Source of the DNA: Glandiceps talaboti
Lineage: Eukaryota > Hemichordata > Enteropneusta > Spengelidae
Assembly: GCF_964340395.1 (NCBI RefSeq)
Contig: NC_135560.1
Span: 1,483,501 to 1,547,500 of the forward strand
Direction of reading: 5' to 3'
Length of the DNA: 64,000 nt
Below are positions 22,748 through 30,759 of the stretch, one piece after another. Positions within the stretch are counted from its first letter, which is position 1. Each line of letters begins with the position of its first letter. The position numbers were made by a program, and so were the translations under genes. The notes beneath the pieces are model-generated. The model saw only the letters and a program-made list of their open reading frames with translations. It was not told where the DNA came from and did no database searches.

Positions 22748-22770
22748 TCTTGTCAGTATTTGTATAACAT

Positions 22771-22785
22771 TATATAGTATTAGTA
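22771..22785 (+). promoter_or_regulatory. TATATAGTATTAGTA motif before the ATG at 22788
   Basis: A close variant of the recurrent leader motif, ending three bases before the start codon. Confidence 0.45.
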
Positions 22786-22787
22786 AG

Positions 22788-23066
22788 ATGGCTGACTATA
22801 ATCCTTTCGATATTAATGTAGATGACACAGCCTTCGATACGGAAGACTTGGAAATGGTAGACTACGAACAAGATTCGTTGGATTTTCCGGTGGACGGTCA
22901 GTACATTCAGGAAACATCATTCACTGATCCTACAGTTGAACCCACAGATTTCGTTGATCCTGCTGAAGTTAAATTGTTTGAATTAAAAAAAAAATATTGG
23001 AGGGTACTATCGATGAAGTTATCCAAAAAAGTGGCGTGCCAGTTAATCGATTTGAATTACAATTAA
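22788..23066 (+). CDS. Acidic N-terminal part of a split membrane protein
   Basis: The frame opens MADYNPFDINVDDTAFD and is strongly acidic for about 65 residues. At 22985-22994 there is a run of ten A. Beyond it this frame soon degenerates and stops, while the frame one base back (-1) is open for 345 codons. The acidic head probably belongs to the downstream protein at 22997-24034. Its ATG follows the TATATAGTATTAGTA motif. The junction could be a programmed -1 shift, transcript slippage on the A-run, or a simple indel. Confidence 0.65.
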   Translation: MADYNPFDINVDDTAFDTEDLEMVDYEQDSLDFPVDGQYIQETSFTDPTVEPTDFVDPAEVKLFELKKKYWRVLSMKLSKKVACQLIDLNYN

Positions 23067-24034
23067 ATACACATGTAGGAAAAGATGGAGAGTTGTATGA
23101 TAACGTAACAAATAAAAACATTACGAGAAACGGTAAACTTTTTGCCAAAAGTACAATAAAAAGCAAAATTGGTACTGCAGCTGCTAATAGACTTTTCGAG
23201 GATACTGCTGCATCCGTTGGTCCTATCGGTCCTACTGGTGTCGGACCATTAAATGTGGATGAAGTCGAAGCTATAGATCTCACACCACCAATGATTGGTC
23301 AATTAAGAGAATATCAGAACTACCTCAGAAGAAACTTTGCAGATAATAAAGATGAAATAAGTAAAATAGATAACAAAATTGAAGAATGGAATGAACTTAA
23401 TCCTGAATATACAGTAATGCGTAAACAACTTGATACAGCAAACAAAAATTTAGAAGAGTTGTACGATAGAAAAAAAGTATTTGAAAATAGACAAAAAATC
23501 GAAGAATTAACGCCAGAAGAATTAGAAGAATTAGCAAGAATTGAAATTCATATTTTAAAATATAATAAAGAAACTGATATTTTAAGTAATAAGTTAGCTG
23601 AGACATCTTCTTTGAAAGAAGTACTCAAAGACCCGAATCTTAGTACTAAAGAAAAATTGGTTATTATTTTCAAACGTAATGGAATTACTATAGTTTCATT
23701 GGCAACAGCAATCGGTTTAGTTATAACTACCTTAGCCATTACATTAGGCATCAAATCACCACCCGTTGGTAGTAGCGGTAGCGGTAGTGGCAGCGGTAGC
23801 GGTGGTGGTGGTCCAGTCAAAGCGGTTATTAAACGTGTTGCGGATGTATTAAAATGGTTAGGTAATAAAGCAGCTATAGCGTTGCCAGGTATTATCGGTT
23901 CTATCGTGTCATTCGTTTTAAAAACAGCGGGACAAGTTGTAGGATTTATAGCTGAACATGTATGGTTATTAGCAACTGCAATAGCGATATACCTGTATGA
24001 ACGGATTTTAACTAAACAAAAAATAAATAAATAA
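22997..24034 (+). CDS. Polinton-type membrane protein with coiled coil and two hydrophobic regions
   Basis: Main body of the split gene. Near residues 73-82 there is a short collagen-like GPIGPTGVGP. Then comes a long charged helical or coiled-coil part (about 95-210), a first membrane segment (ITIVSLATAIGLVITTLAI), a glycine/serine linker of about 15 residues, and a second hydrophobic region (ALPGIIGSIVSFVLKTAGQVVGFIAEHVWLL in two stretches) before a basic end. The layout, especially the hydrophobic C-terminus, resembles an unassigned membrane protein of Polinton-like elements, perhaps in the virion's inner membrane or involved in entry. No ATG opens this frame before the A-run; the first codon here is TTG. 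Confidence 0.68.
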   Translation: MEGTIDEVIQKSGVPVNRFELQLNTHVGKDGELYDNVTNKNITRNGKLFAKSTIKSKIGTAAANRLFEDTAASVGPIGPTGVGPLNVDEVEAIDLTPPMIGQLREYQNYLRRNFADNKDEISKIDNKIEEWNELNPEYTVMRKQLDTANKNLEELYDRKKVFENRQKIEELTPEELEELARIEIHILKYNKETDILSNKLAETSSLKEVLKDPNLSTKEKLVIIFKRNGITIVSLATAIGLVITTLAITLGIKSPPVGSSGSGSGSGSGGGGPVKAVIKRVADVLKWLGNKAAIALPGIIGSIVSFVLKTAGQVVGFIAEHVWLLATAIAIYLYERILTKQKINK

Positions 24035-24042
24035 ATGAAATG

Positions 24043-24075
24043 TATAATATAGTATAATATATAGTATAGTAAACG
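24043..24075 (+). promoter_or_regulatory. Double TATAGTATA motif upstream of the capsid-like gene
   Basis: TATAATATAGTATAATATAT is followed by AGTATAGTAAA. These are two overlapping variants of the recurrent leader motif, 17 bases before the ATG at 24092. Confidence 0.45.
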
Positions 24076-24091
24076 AAAAAGAAGAGAAAGA

Positions 24092-25342
24092 ATGCCTTAC
24101 AATAGAGAACTACAAGGTGACTACTCAAAATTTAACGCACTCGGTAGTAAAGGAGAACGAACTCATCACGTTGTAACGAATAATCCAAATAGCGCAAAAC
24201 CTGGTGAAACTTTATATATCAGATGTCCAAAATTAGAACACACTGTTGTTTTAACGGGTAAATTCAATCTCGTTTTTGATCTTAAACTAAACGGTCATAA
24301 TAAGAACTTCGTTGTTCAAAACCTGTCCGCTAACATCGTAAGTAATTTAATTTTAAAATTCGAAGGGGCAAAATTAATGGATTTATCAAACTACAATTTA
24401 GTACAAACGTATAGAGATCTGTATTCGGATAGAACAAATAAAACGCTGTATGGAATTCAGTCAGAAAATCTCCGAAAATTGAGAAGCGATAATATCGATG
24501 GAGTTGGTGGTGGGAATTATTTAGGAGAGGGTGCACTTCATAAGGCATACGGTAAAAAGTACGCGATCGATCTAGCGAAATTGCATCCTATAATGAATGG
24601 CCATGGAGCCGTATATCCTTCAAGCTTAGGAAGCCATATCGAATGGGAGATTACTCTCGCTCTTGTTAATAAAATCCTAGTAAGTGAAGACGAGACTAAC
24701 TGGGATTATGCTTTAAAAAATATTCAACTTGAATATGAAACGATAAGAGATTCAAAGTTAGCTATGGAAATTAATGGTTATTATAACAGCGGTAAAAGCT
24801 TTCTTTACGAACATATTCAACATGAGAGAACATTTAACTTCCCCGGTACGGAAACAATTATTAATCAGAACATTAATGTACCACGTAGAAGCTTGAAAGG
24901 AATGTTCATATTATTCAGTACACCGCAGCTACAAAATGCATTAGATACCGAATTATTCTTTAATCCTAGTACTAATTCTGTTTCAATAACGATAGAAGGT
25001 ATCGCAAATAAAGTGTATGCACAGGGATTATCTCCTAGAAAATTTTGGGAAGAAACCATACGTTATTTCATGTCATCCGAGTTCTGTTGCGATAAACTAG
25101 AGGAAATAACTGAGGAAAACTTTCTATTAAATAAATATTGTTTGTTTATTGATTTAAGAAGTTTTAAGGATAATAGATATTACGGTAGTGGTCTGAAAGT
25201 CATGAACACAAAAGATGGGGTTCAACTGGAAATTCAACGAGAATCCACAGACCCGCAAGTAAAAATAACCGCAAATGTTTTCATTATAAGTGATGCTTTG
25301 CTTAATATTGAAGGATCTAAATTAAAATCTATTATGTATTAA
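24092..25342 (+). CDS. MCP: Polinton capsid-like protein (probable major jelly-roll capsid protein)
   Basis: The protein opens NRELQGDYSKFNALGSKG, which I recognise as a conserved start of a Polinton/adintovirus capsid protein. It is a beta-rich sequence of 416 residues with no membrane segment. Family-like stretches follow: LEYETIRDSKLAMEI, YNSGKSFLYEHIQHERTF, INVPRRSLKGMFILF and SVSITIEGIANKVYAQG. It would build the icosahedral shell. The frame is intact from ATG to stop, unlike several neighbours. The next gene is the packaging ATPase, a usual pairing. Major rather than minor capsid status is inference from position and size; a fold prediction would settle it. Confidence 0.75.
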   Translation: MPYNRELQGDYSKFNALGSKGERTHHVVTNNPNSAKPGETLYIRCPKLEHTVVLTGKFNLVFDLKLNGHNKNFVVQNLSANIVSNLILKFEGAKLMDLSNYNLVQTYRDLYSDRTNKTLYGIQSENLRKLRSDNIDGVGGGNYLGEGALHKAYGKKYAIDLAKLHPIMNGHGAVYPSSLGSHIEWEITLALVNKILVSEDETNWDYALKNIQLEYETIRDSKLAMEINGYYNSGKSFLYEHIQHERTFNFPGTETIINQNINVPRRSLKGMFILFSTPQLQNALDTELFFNPSTNSVSITIEGIANKVYAQGLSPRKFWEETIRYFMSSEFCCDKLEEITEENFLLNKYCLFIDLRSFKDNRYYGSGLKVMNTKDGVQLEIQRESTDPQVKITANVFIISDALLNIEGSKLKSIMY

Positions 25343-25390
25343 CATTATTAACATATCTAACTTATCAGTATTAACATATCTTATCAGTAT

Positions 25391-25430
25391 TGATAGTATA
25401 GGATAGTATATACTGAGTATATACTGAGGA
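25391..25430 (+). promoter_or_regulatory. Repeated GTATATACTGAG leader before the ATPase gene
   Basis: GATAGTATAGGATAGTATAT and then two copies of GTATATACTGAG precede the ATG at 25445. It is an AT-rich leader related to the recurrent motif but less exact. Confidence 0.35.
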
Positions 25431-25444
25431 TACCTCATATTAAT

Positions 25445-26071
25445 ATGTCTAAAATGAGCCGAAGCAGCAGCAGCATCTGGCTTGACCCTCCTTTCAATAT
25501 GCTTATTAGTGCACCGACATGTTCGGGTAAAACAGAGTTCATTATGGAACTATTACAAACGTATTATAAAAACGTATTCGATTATATAATCATAATCTGT
25601 CCGACGTTCATAAACAATAAAGCTTACGATAAAAAATGTATTTACGAAGACTCTGACATTATTATAATGATACCCAACGTAGAAAAAATAAACGAAACTA
25701 TTAAATTCGCGTATGAGTGTTATAAAAATACAAAAAGTCTAATCATAGTAGATGACTGCGCTTTCACGAAGGATGTCAAATCTCGTGTCAATATTTTAAC
25801 AAAGTTAGCATTTTCAGCTCGTCATGATAATATTAGCGTATGGGTACTTACGCAACAACTTACGAGTATCGCTAAGACGTTTCGAGAAAACATCGGCATG
25901 CTAGTTCTTTATTACACACCGAGTAAAAATGATGTTAAAGAAATAATTGAAAACTATGGGACGGAATTAAATAAGGAAGAAATTAATGAATATATAAAAC
26001 AATTAAAAAATACTCCTTATAGTAAATTAGTATTTCGTTTAAGACAACCGTATAGTATATATTTAGTATAA
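25445..26071 (+). CDS. ATP: A32/FtsK-HerA-type genome packaging ATPase
   Basis: It pumps DNA into the capsid by ATP hydrolysis. The P-loop is SAPTCSGKT (residues 22-30). The Walker B motif is LIIVDD (99-104). A downstream LTQQLTSIAKTFRENIG matches the sensor region of viral A32-like ATPases. At 208 residues it is of usual length for Polinton ATPases and looks intact. The start was chosen as the first ATG; a second Met at residue 4 is possible. It lies directly after the capsid-like gene, as expected of a morphogenesis module. Confidence 0.93.
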   Translation: MSKMSRSSSSIWLDPPFNMLISAPTCSGKTEFIMELLQTYYKNVFDYIIIICPTFINNKAYDKKCIYEDSDIIIMIPNVEKINETIKFAYECYKNTKSLIIVDDCAFTKDVKSRVNILTKLAFSARHDNISVWVLTQQLTSIAKTFRENIGMLVLYYTPSKNDVKEIIENYGTELNKEEINEYIKQLKNTPYSKLVFRLRQPYSIYLV

Positions 26072-26096
26072 AGTTTACGAAGTTACGAAGTTTACG

Positions 26097-26309
26097 ATGT
26101 TAATCAATGATATTTTGTGGCTATTTATTCAGTTAGGTATCATATACTGCATGTTATACATGCGGATGTATTTTTTAAAAATACGCAAATATTTAATATA
26201 TATATATAGTATAAAACTTGTGAAATGGAACAGTCGTTGGCAGAAATTTTACAGCCAATTGAATCAACATCCACACCGAGCGGAAGCACCACGAGCGCCG
26301 CGAGCGTAA
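26097..26309 (+). CDS. Possible small membrane protein
   Basis: Not recognised. The first 30 residues are hydrophobic (ILWLFIQLGIIYCMLYM) and look like a membrane segment, followed by a basic tail. The last third overlaps the start of the next gene in another frame and is low-complexity there. The ATG follows a TAGTATATATTTAGTATAAA stretch that overlaps the ATPase stop. It could be a short viral membrane peptide or chance. Confidence 0.35.
   Translation: MLINDILWLFIQLGIIYCMLYMRMYFLKIRKYLIYIYSIKLVKWNSRWQKFYSQLNQHPHRAEAPRAPRA
26203..26215 (+). promoter_or_regulatory. TATATAGTATAAA motif before the ATG at 26225
   Basis: Exact copy of the recurrent motif, nine bases before the start codon. Confidence 0.5.
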
Positions 26310-26914
26310 CATCAAAGCAAGCGTCTCCAATTGGTACGTACAGAGAAAGATTACTTTGTATTATTGCTGCTGGACAATCAAAAGCTTTCTTAGGAAAAAA
26401 TTTCACTCTCGAATATATTGAAAAAGCGAGCGATAAAGAAATTGAAAAATATTATAAGATATATGAAAGCACTTACAGTTCTCTCGTCAGTGACAACATT
26501 GTAAATGGAGTTTTATTTGGGATTAGTAAATTAGTAGGACTTGTGCTTCCAATACATGATGTGAATAAATTAAGTGACGACTTGAAAAACAATTTTCTCG
26601 TTACGAATCAATTCAAACAACTTACTGGAAAGTTAGCGTATAATTATGGTCCTCTTTTAGCATTGACAAGTGGTGGTGTCACTATTTTAAATAATATAGA
26701 GTTTCACTCTTCCGATAGGTACAGTAACTTGCAAGACTTTGCAACACACACTTGCCACAAGACCGAAGGAAAAAGTGACTTGACTGAAAAAAATGACCCT
26801 TCGAACTTGAGTCAACTTGATCAAGAACTTATTAGAGAACTTGCTATAGAACTTGATCAAGAACATGAACAAGAACTTGATCAAGATATTGAAAACAACT
26901 TGAAATTGACTTGA
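26225..26914 (+). CDS. Conserved Polinton protein, 229 aa, with acidic repeat tail
   Basis: The middle resembles an unassigned protein of Polinton-like elements: YRERLLCIIAAGQSKAFLGK (about residues 38-57), then SDKEIEKYYKIYE and a weakly hydrophobic region up to about residue 155. The N-terminus is Ser/Thr/Ala-rich. The C-terminus (about 185-229) is an acidic ELDQE-type repeat following KTEGKSD. That tail and the AT-rich DNA after it recur in the next gene (28848-29000), which points to a partial tandem duplication. The frame is intact. The function is unknown; a virion or DNA-associated role is only a guess. Confidence 0.68.
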   Translation: MEQSLAEILQPIESTSTPSGSTTSAASVTSKQASPIGTYRERLLCIIAAGQSKAFLGKNFTLEYIEKASDKEIEKYYKIYESTYSSLVSDNIVNGVLFGISKLVGLVLPIHDVNKLSDDLKNNFLVTNQFKQLTGKLAYNYGPLLALTSGGVTILNNIEFHSSDRYSNLQDFATHTCHKTEGKSDLTEKNDPSNLSQLDQELIRELAIELDQEHEQELDQDIENNLKLT

Positions 26915-26971
26915 TTAAAAATAAAAAGTAATTTAAAAAAAAATATTTTTAAATATTTTGTATTAAACATA

Positions 26972-26984
26972 TATATAGTATAAA
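26972..26984 (+). promoter_or_regulatory. TATATAGTATAAA motif before the ATG at 27001
   Basis: Exact copy of the recurrent motif, 16 bases before the start of the LINE-interrupted gene. Confidence 0.5.
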
Positions 26985-27000
26985 TATATTACATAATATA

Positions 27001-27144
27001 ATGATGACACCTCAAGGACTTGAACTTGATGATCTTAAAGATGTTAACGCAAAAAAATTAACTGAAGGAGATAATAATAATGAATTTTTTGTTTTTAAAT
27101 ATGATAATGAGTCTAAAACATTACGAGATGAATCTATACTTCAC
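27001..27144 (+). pseudogene. 5' part of a viral gene interrupted by a LINE
   Basis: It encodes about 48 residues beginning MMTPQGLELDDLKDVN, acidic and asparagine-rich, up to ESILH. At 27139-27144 (CTTCAC) the sequence changes to LINE reverse transcriptase. The same six bases recur at 28830-28835 on the far side, where a frame resumes with HPCPKTEGKSD. The gene was therefore probably short and continuous before the insertion. No family was recognised. Confidence 0.65.
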
Positions 27145-28829
27145 TCTTTACTACCTGTGATCACGTCAATTATGAATTCGTCACTACGTACTGGGCGTTT
27201 TTTCAAAAGTGATGAAACATGCTATCGTCAAACCCTTACTTAAGAAGAACAATCTGCCACAAAACAGCTTAGGTAATTATCGACCCGTTTCAAACATCAA
27301 CTTCCTTAGTAAAGTATTGGAAAAGGTCGTGACTCAACAGCTGGTGAGATATTTGAATTCATATGGTATCCATGATCCTCTACAGTCAGCATATAAACAT
27401 GGTCATGGTGTAGAAACTGCCTTGATTAAAGTTAAAGCTGACATAGAACACGCGCTCGATCAAGGTGATGGCGTGCTATTAGTGCTCTTGGACCTGTCTG
27501 CAGCGTTCGATACAATCAACCACACAAGGCTCATATCTCGCCTTCATGACATAGGAATTAGAGGAGCGGCACTAGAATGGTTTCAATCATATCTGAGCGG
27601 TCGTACACAATCAGTAGTTATTGATGATGTCCTTTCTGATGCTGTTTCTCTTAACACAGGTGTCCCACAAGGCTCAGTGTTAGGACCGATACTTTTTCTC
27701 ATATACATCTTGCCGCTTGCTGATATTATTAATAAACATAACATTTTTCGGCATGGTTATGCTGACGACACACAATTGTACACCAGATTCTCACTCAAAG
27801 ATGAACATGGACTGCAGCATGCCACAACCAAAGTTGAACATTGTATATCAGATGTGAGAAATTGGCTAAACAAAAATGAACTGAAGATAAACGACGGCAA
27901 GACAGAATTCCTAGTTATCACCGCGCCAAAACACAAGGAGCGAATTCTGCGTAAGAACCCTCAGATCCACGTCGGTAATGAGCTGATCCACCCATCACCT
28001 TTTGTTCGTAACCTAGGCGCACATTTCGACTGTACTATGTCTATGGTTCCACATGTGAACAACATTGTAAAGAATGTTTACTATCAACTCCGGCGAATAA
28101 ATGGAATACGATGTCACCTGGATAGGGAAACGTGTGCCAAAATCCTCCATGCTCTAGTCACATCGCGTTTAGATTTTAACAACGGTTTATTACTTAGGTT
28201 GCCAGATAAAACTCTCTCGCGTATACAGGTTGCACAGAACAGTGCTGCCAGACTGCTCACTAACACTAAGAAACGAGAACATATCACCCCTTGTCTATAC
28301 AATCTTCACTGGCTCCCAGTGCAGCAAAGAATAAAATTTAAAATTCTCTGTCTAATTCATAAGGCAGTATTCTCAAATGATTCACCAGCCTATTTGAAGT
28401 CTCTAGTCACCATCAATATAATTCCTTCTAGAAATCTACGATCAGCTAGTGATACTACCAGACTGTCTGTTGACAGAGTTAGAAATTCCTATGGATATAG
28501 ACTCCTTTCAACCACTGGTGCCACTTTGTGGAATAATCTGCCCTTGACCATGAAAAACCATAGTCATGGTAGATTTAAAAAAGATCTAAAAACAATACTG
28601 TTCAATGAATACTACAATTAATGTTTATGCATGTTGATTTGTGATCAGATTTTGTCTCCATAGAGTCTTTATTTTATTTTAAAGAACACCAGCAAGTCCT
28701 TTATTTTAATATACATCGTCAGTTTTTAGAATCCTTTTATTATTTTTTTTTAACTGTTGTAAGGCGCATAGAAACGTATTGTGTATTTGCGCGGATAAAT
28801 GAATAAATTATTATTATTATTATTATACT
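27145..28829 (+). mobile_element. 5'-truncated non-LTR retrotransposon (L2/CR1-like) inside the viral block
   Basis: It is flanked by CTTCAC on both sides, a probable short target duplication. It begins within the reverse transcriptase region (LLPVIT ... LRTGRFF), has no endonuclease part, and ends in an (ATT)n tail after a TGTAAGGCGC ... GCGCGGATAAATGAATAAA segment. The GC content is higher than in the viral genes around it. It must have inserted after the virus-like block was resident in the host genome. Confidence 0.85.
27209..28621 (+). CDS. Non-LTR reverse transcriptase, truncated
   Basis: It copies RNA into DNA at a nicked target. The RT core has LDLSAAFDTINH (first catalytic Asp), VPQGSVLGPILF, and YADDTQLY (the catalytic DD pair). 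The C-terminal part carries LHWLPVQQRIKFKILC and a TTGATLWNNLPL-type end followed by FKKDLKTILF, typical of the L2/CR1 side of the jockey group. The N-terminal endonuclease is missing. The first 20 or so residues of the RT lie in another frame (27145-27208), so one frame change sits near the T-run at about 27200. Otherwise the 470-residue frame is open. It is not part of the viral gene set. Confidence 0.9.
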   Translation: MMKHAIVKPLLKKNNLPQNSLGNYRPVSNINFLSKVLEKVVTQQLVRYLNSYGIHDPLQSAYKHGHGVETALIKVKADIEHALDQGDGVLLVLLDLSAAFDTINHTRLISRLHDIGIRGAALEWFQSYLSGRTQSVVIDDVLSDAVSLNTGVPQGSVLGPILFLIYILPLADIINKHNIFRHGYADDTQLYTRFSLKDEHGLQHATTKVEHCISDVRNWLNKNELKINDGKTEFLVITAPKHKERILRKNPQIHVGNELIHPSPFVRNLGAHFDCTMSMVPHVNNIVKNVYYQLRRINGIRCHLDRETCAKILHALVTSRLDFNNGLLLRLPDKTLSRIQVAQNSAARLLTNTKKREHITPCLYNLHWLPVQQRIKFKILCLIHKAVFSNDSPAYLKSLVTINIIPSRNLRSASDTTRLSVDRVRNSYGYRLLSTTGATLWNNLPLTMKNHSHGRFKKDLKTILFNEYYN

Positions 28830-28835
28830 CTTCAC

Positions 28836-28979
28836 CCTTGTCCCAAGACCGAAGGAAAAAGTGACTTGAGTAATGACTTGAAACAACATGCACAAGAACT
28901 TGTTAAAGAACTTGATCAAGATATTGAAAACAACTTGGAACTTGACTTAGTTGAAAAGAGTTTCAAAAAATTAAAGTAA
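28836..28979 (+). pseudogene. 3' part of the LINE-interrupted viral gene
   Basis: After the right CTTCAC the frame reads HPCPKTEGKSDL and then an acidic region with KELDQDIENNLELDL, ending at 28977-28979. This tail, and the AAGTAATTTAAAAAAATATT sequence after it, closely match the end of the preceding gene (26762-26950). It is the remnant of a duplicated gene end. Confidence 0.65.
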
Positions 28980-29019
28980 TTTAAAAAAATATTTTTTTGT
29001 ATTATATAGTTATTATATA

Positions 29020-29036
29020 TATATATTAGTGTAAAA
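29020..29036 (+). promoter_or_regulatory. TATATATTAGTGTAAAA motif abutting the ATG at 29037
   Basis: A variant of the recurrent leader motif directly touching the start codon, as at 20927-20939. Confidence 0.42.
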
Positions 29037-29582
29037 ATGAGTGATACAGAAGTCGAAGCAAGTGTAACACAACCCACCGCAGGGAAAGTAGAAACTCAAG
29101 TACAAAAGGATGAAACTCAAGTACCGAAGGATGAAACTGTTACTACAAAGGGTAAAACTAAAAATCCAGGTCGAGTTGAATGGGGAAAAAAATTAGCAAT
29201 AATTTCAGCTGAAGCAAAAAAACGAAAAAAATTAAAAATGAAAGTCGATAGAGTAAACGATAACGTACCCTTCGGTAAATCAATGGGATCAATGGAGGCA
29301 ACTGAAAGCAATGAAAAAACCGCAGGGTATGAAAGCTTGCAATTTCATAATACCATGGTTTTATTAACTCTTGGTTCATTAGTAATTGGGGCAGCTGGTT
29401 TATATTATAAAGTTTACGAAAGACAATGGTTTTATAGCAACAAGTCGTCACCAGACCAGCACCTACCGGAAGCGTCTAAACAATTAACTACATTACCGAA
29501 GGATGAATCAGTTAAAAAGTTAACTTCCGTTAACGAAAATACAGCCCCGCAAGCTTCGCAAGCTTTACTTGAAATGGAATAA
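29037..29582 (+). CDS. Single-span membrane protein with basic region, 181 aa
   Basis: The N-terminal third is Thr/Gln/Lys-rich with repeated ETQV-x-KDE units. A basic stretch RVEWGKKLAIISAEAKKRKK (about residues 45-64) follows, which recalls a small Polinton protein with a R-V-x-x-G-K-K ... A-E-A-K-K pattern. A single membrane segment (MVLLTLGSLVIGAAGLYY, about 107-124) comes next, then a polar tail. The basic patch next to an anchor would suit a virion membrane protein that contacts DNA; this is inference. The start is the ATG at the TATATATTAGTGTAAAA motif. The frame is intact. Confidence 0.65.
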   Translation: MSDTEVEASVTQPTAGKVETQVQKDETQVPKDETVTTKGKTKNPGRVEWGKKLAIISAEAKKRKKLKMKVDRVNDNVPFGKSMGSMEATESNEKTAGYESLQFHNTMVLLTLGSLVIGAAGLYYKVYERQWFYSNKSSPDQHLPEASKQLTTLPKDESVKKLTSVNENTAPQASQALLEME

Positions 29583-29676
29583 AAGAATGACATTAATTAT
29601 TTATATATATATATTTTTTTTATATATTATATAATATATACGCAATACCAGAGGATACTGAAAGACACTGAAAGAT

Positions 29677-29916
29677 ATGACGGACTATACTAAACTAATT
29701 GTAAATGGCCTATATGATGGTGCAATTTTATCTGCTTTAACTATAACTAATAGTTTTATACTTGACAAGACTATGAAGATGGCTCCAGACAGTCCTAAAA
29801 GTACTTCATTTAAGAAGTTTGCTTCTCTCACAATAGCTATAAGTGCCGCAGTATTAGAGAAAGATATGTTGGAACAAAGAAATATGTTGCCGGTTGATCC
29901 TTATAAAGGAATGTAA
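29677..29916 (+). CDS. Small hydrophobic protein, 79 aa
   Basis: It begins MTDYTKLIVNGLYDGAILSA, has a moderately hydrophobic N-terminal half, then KMAPDSPKSTSFKKF, and ends NMLPVDPYKGM. It sits between two membrane-associated viral genes and has an AT-rich leader (TATATATTATATAATATATA, 29631-29640 region) some 35 bases before the ATG. I cannot name it; small proteins of this size and place are usual in Polinton-like blocks. Confidence 0.5.
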   Translation: MTDYTKLIVNGLYDGAILSALTITNSFILDKTMKMAPDSPKSTSFKKFASLTIAISAAVLEKDMLEQRNMLPVDPYKGM

Positions 29917-30004
29917 TACCGAAGGGTTATTAAAAAGAATATTAAAAAATAATGTATCCCTTAATAATATATATATATATATACTATACATACTGATACA
30001 TGGA

Positions 30005-30460
30005 ATGGCTGCAGCTATTGCAATGTTAGTTGGTGGAGCTATTTTAAATGCAACTGCCTTTATTGGAGGTAGTGCTATATCTAAGGCAGTTGCAGGTGAT
30101 ACGAAAGAAGAACATGAAAAAGAAATAAAGAGACATGATTTAGCTTTAGAGAATTTTAATAAAGATCGAGAAGAGTGGTCGGAACATAGACAGAAAGTAT
30201 TTGATTTTATAGCGAAACAAAAAAATTTAGATGTTAATGCGAGACAAAATCTGATTATGACTGATCAAAACTTAAATTTATATCTTGAATTTCATCCAGA
30301 GACACCCTTAGGTACTAATGATACACTCGACAGTCTTAAAAATAAACCCAAATTTAGTGACTATTACCAACCTTCCGATAATATGAAGACATATCAATAC
30401 ATTTATTTAGCTGGTGGTGGAATATTATTAGTTTATTTAACAAAAAAATATATAATATAA
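30005..30460 (+). CDS. Conserved small Polinton protein, 151 aa, with terminal hydrophobic segments
   Basis: I chose the ATG at 30005, which opens MAAAIAMLVGGAILNATAF. The frame is open further upstream (from 29894), but that extension runs through the AT-rich leader and is not family-like. A glycine/alanine-rich hydrophobic N-terminus is followed by KRHDLALENFNKDREEW and HRQKVFDFI, a charged helix conserved in a small protein that recurs in Polinton-like elements. A FSDYYQPSDNMK stretch and a C-terminal membrane segment (YLAGGGILLVYL) follow. It is probably membrane-associated in the virion. An ATG at 30000 in another frame is ignored. Confidence 0.72.
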   Translation: MAAAIAMLVGGAILNATAFIGGSAISKAVAGDTKEEHEKEIKRHDLALENFNKDREEWSEHRQKVFDFIAKQKNLDVNARQNLIMTDQNLNLYLEFHPETPLGTNDTLDSLKNKPKFSDYYQPSDNMKTYQYIYLAGGGILLVYLTKKYII

Positions 30461-30493
30461 TATAATATAATAAACTAACTATACTATAAGACA

Positions 30494-30700
30494 ATGGAAT
30501 GTCAATTATATAAACAACTTTATTGCGATTTAATGAACAAAAAAGTAAACGAAAAAAACTGGTATAACATCGTACATTGTAACATATGTAAAAAAATTAA
30601 TATGAAGTTTCACCCTCGTGATGACCAATGGGACCAACGGGTTATTTGTAAAAACATTTGTGGTAAGATCTATGGAAGGTTTCACTGTTCACTGTTGTAA
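30494..30700 (+). CDS. Small cysteine-rich protein, possible zinc-binding, 68 aa
   Basis: Seven cysteines, including CNIC and CKNIC pairs about 23 residues apart, could bind one zinc ion. The remainder is basic. The ATG follows a TATAATATAATATAATAAAC leader. No family was recognised. A second frame (30618-30887) overlaps its end and is less likely. Confidence 0.45.
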   Translation: MECQLYKQLYCDLMNKKVNEKNWYNIVHCNICKKINMKFHPRDDQWDQRVICKNICGKIYGRFHCSLL

Positions 30701-30759
30701 TTCATTAAATAAAGGATACGGAGGATACGAATCTTCAGATGAATCTTTCCGAAGGGTAG

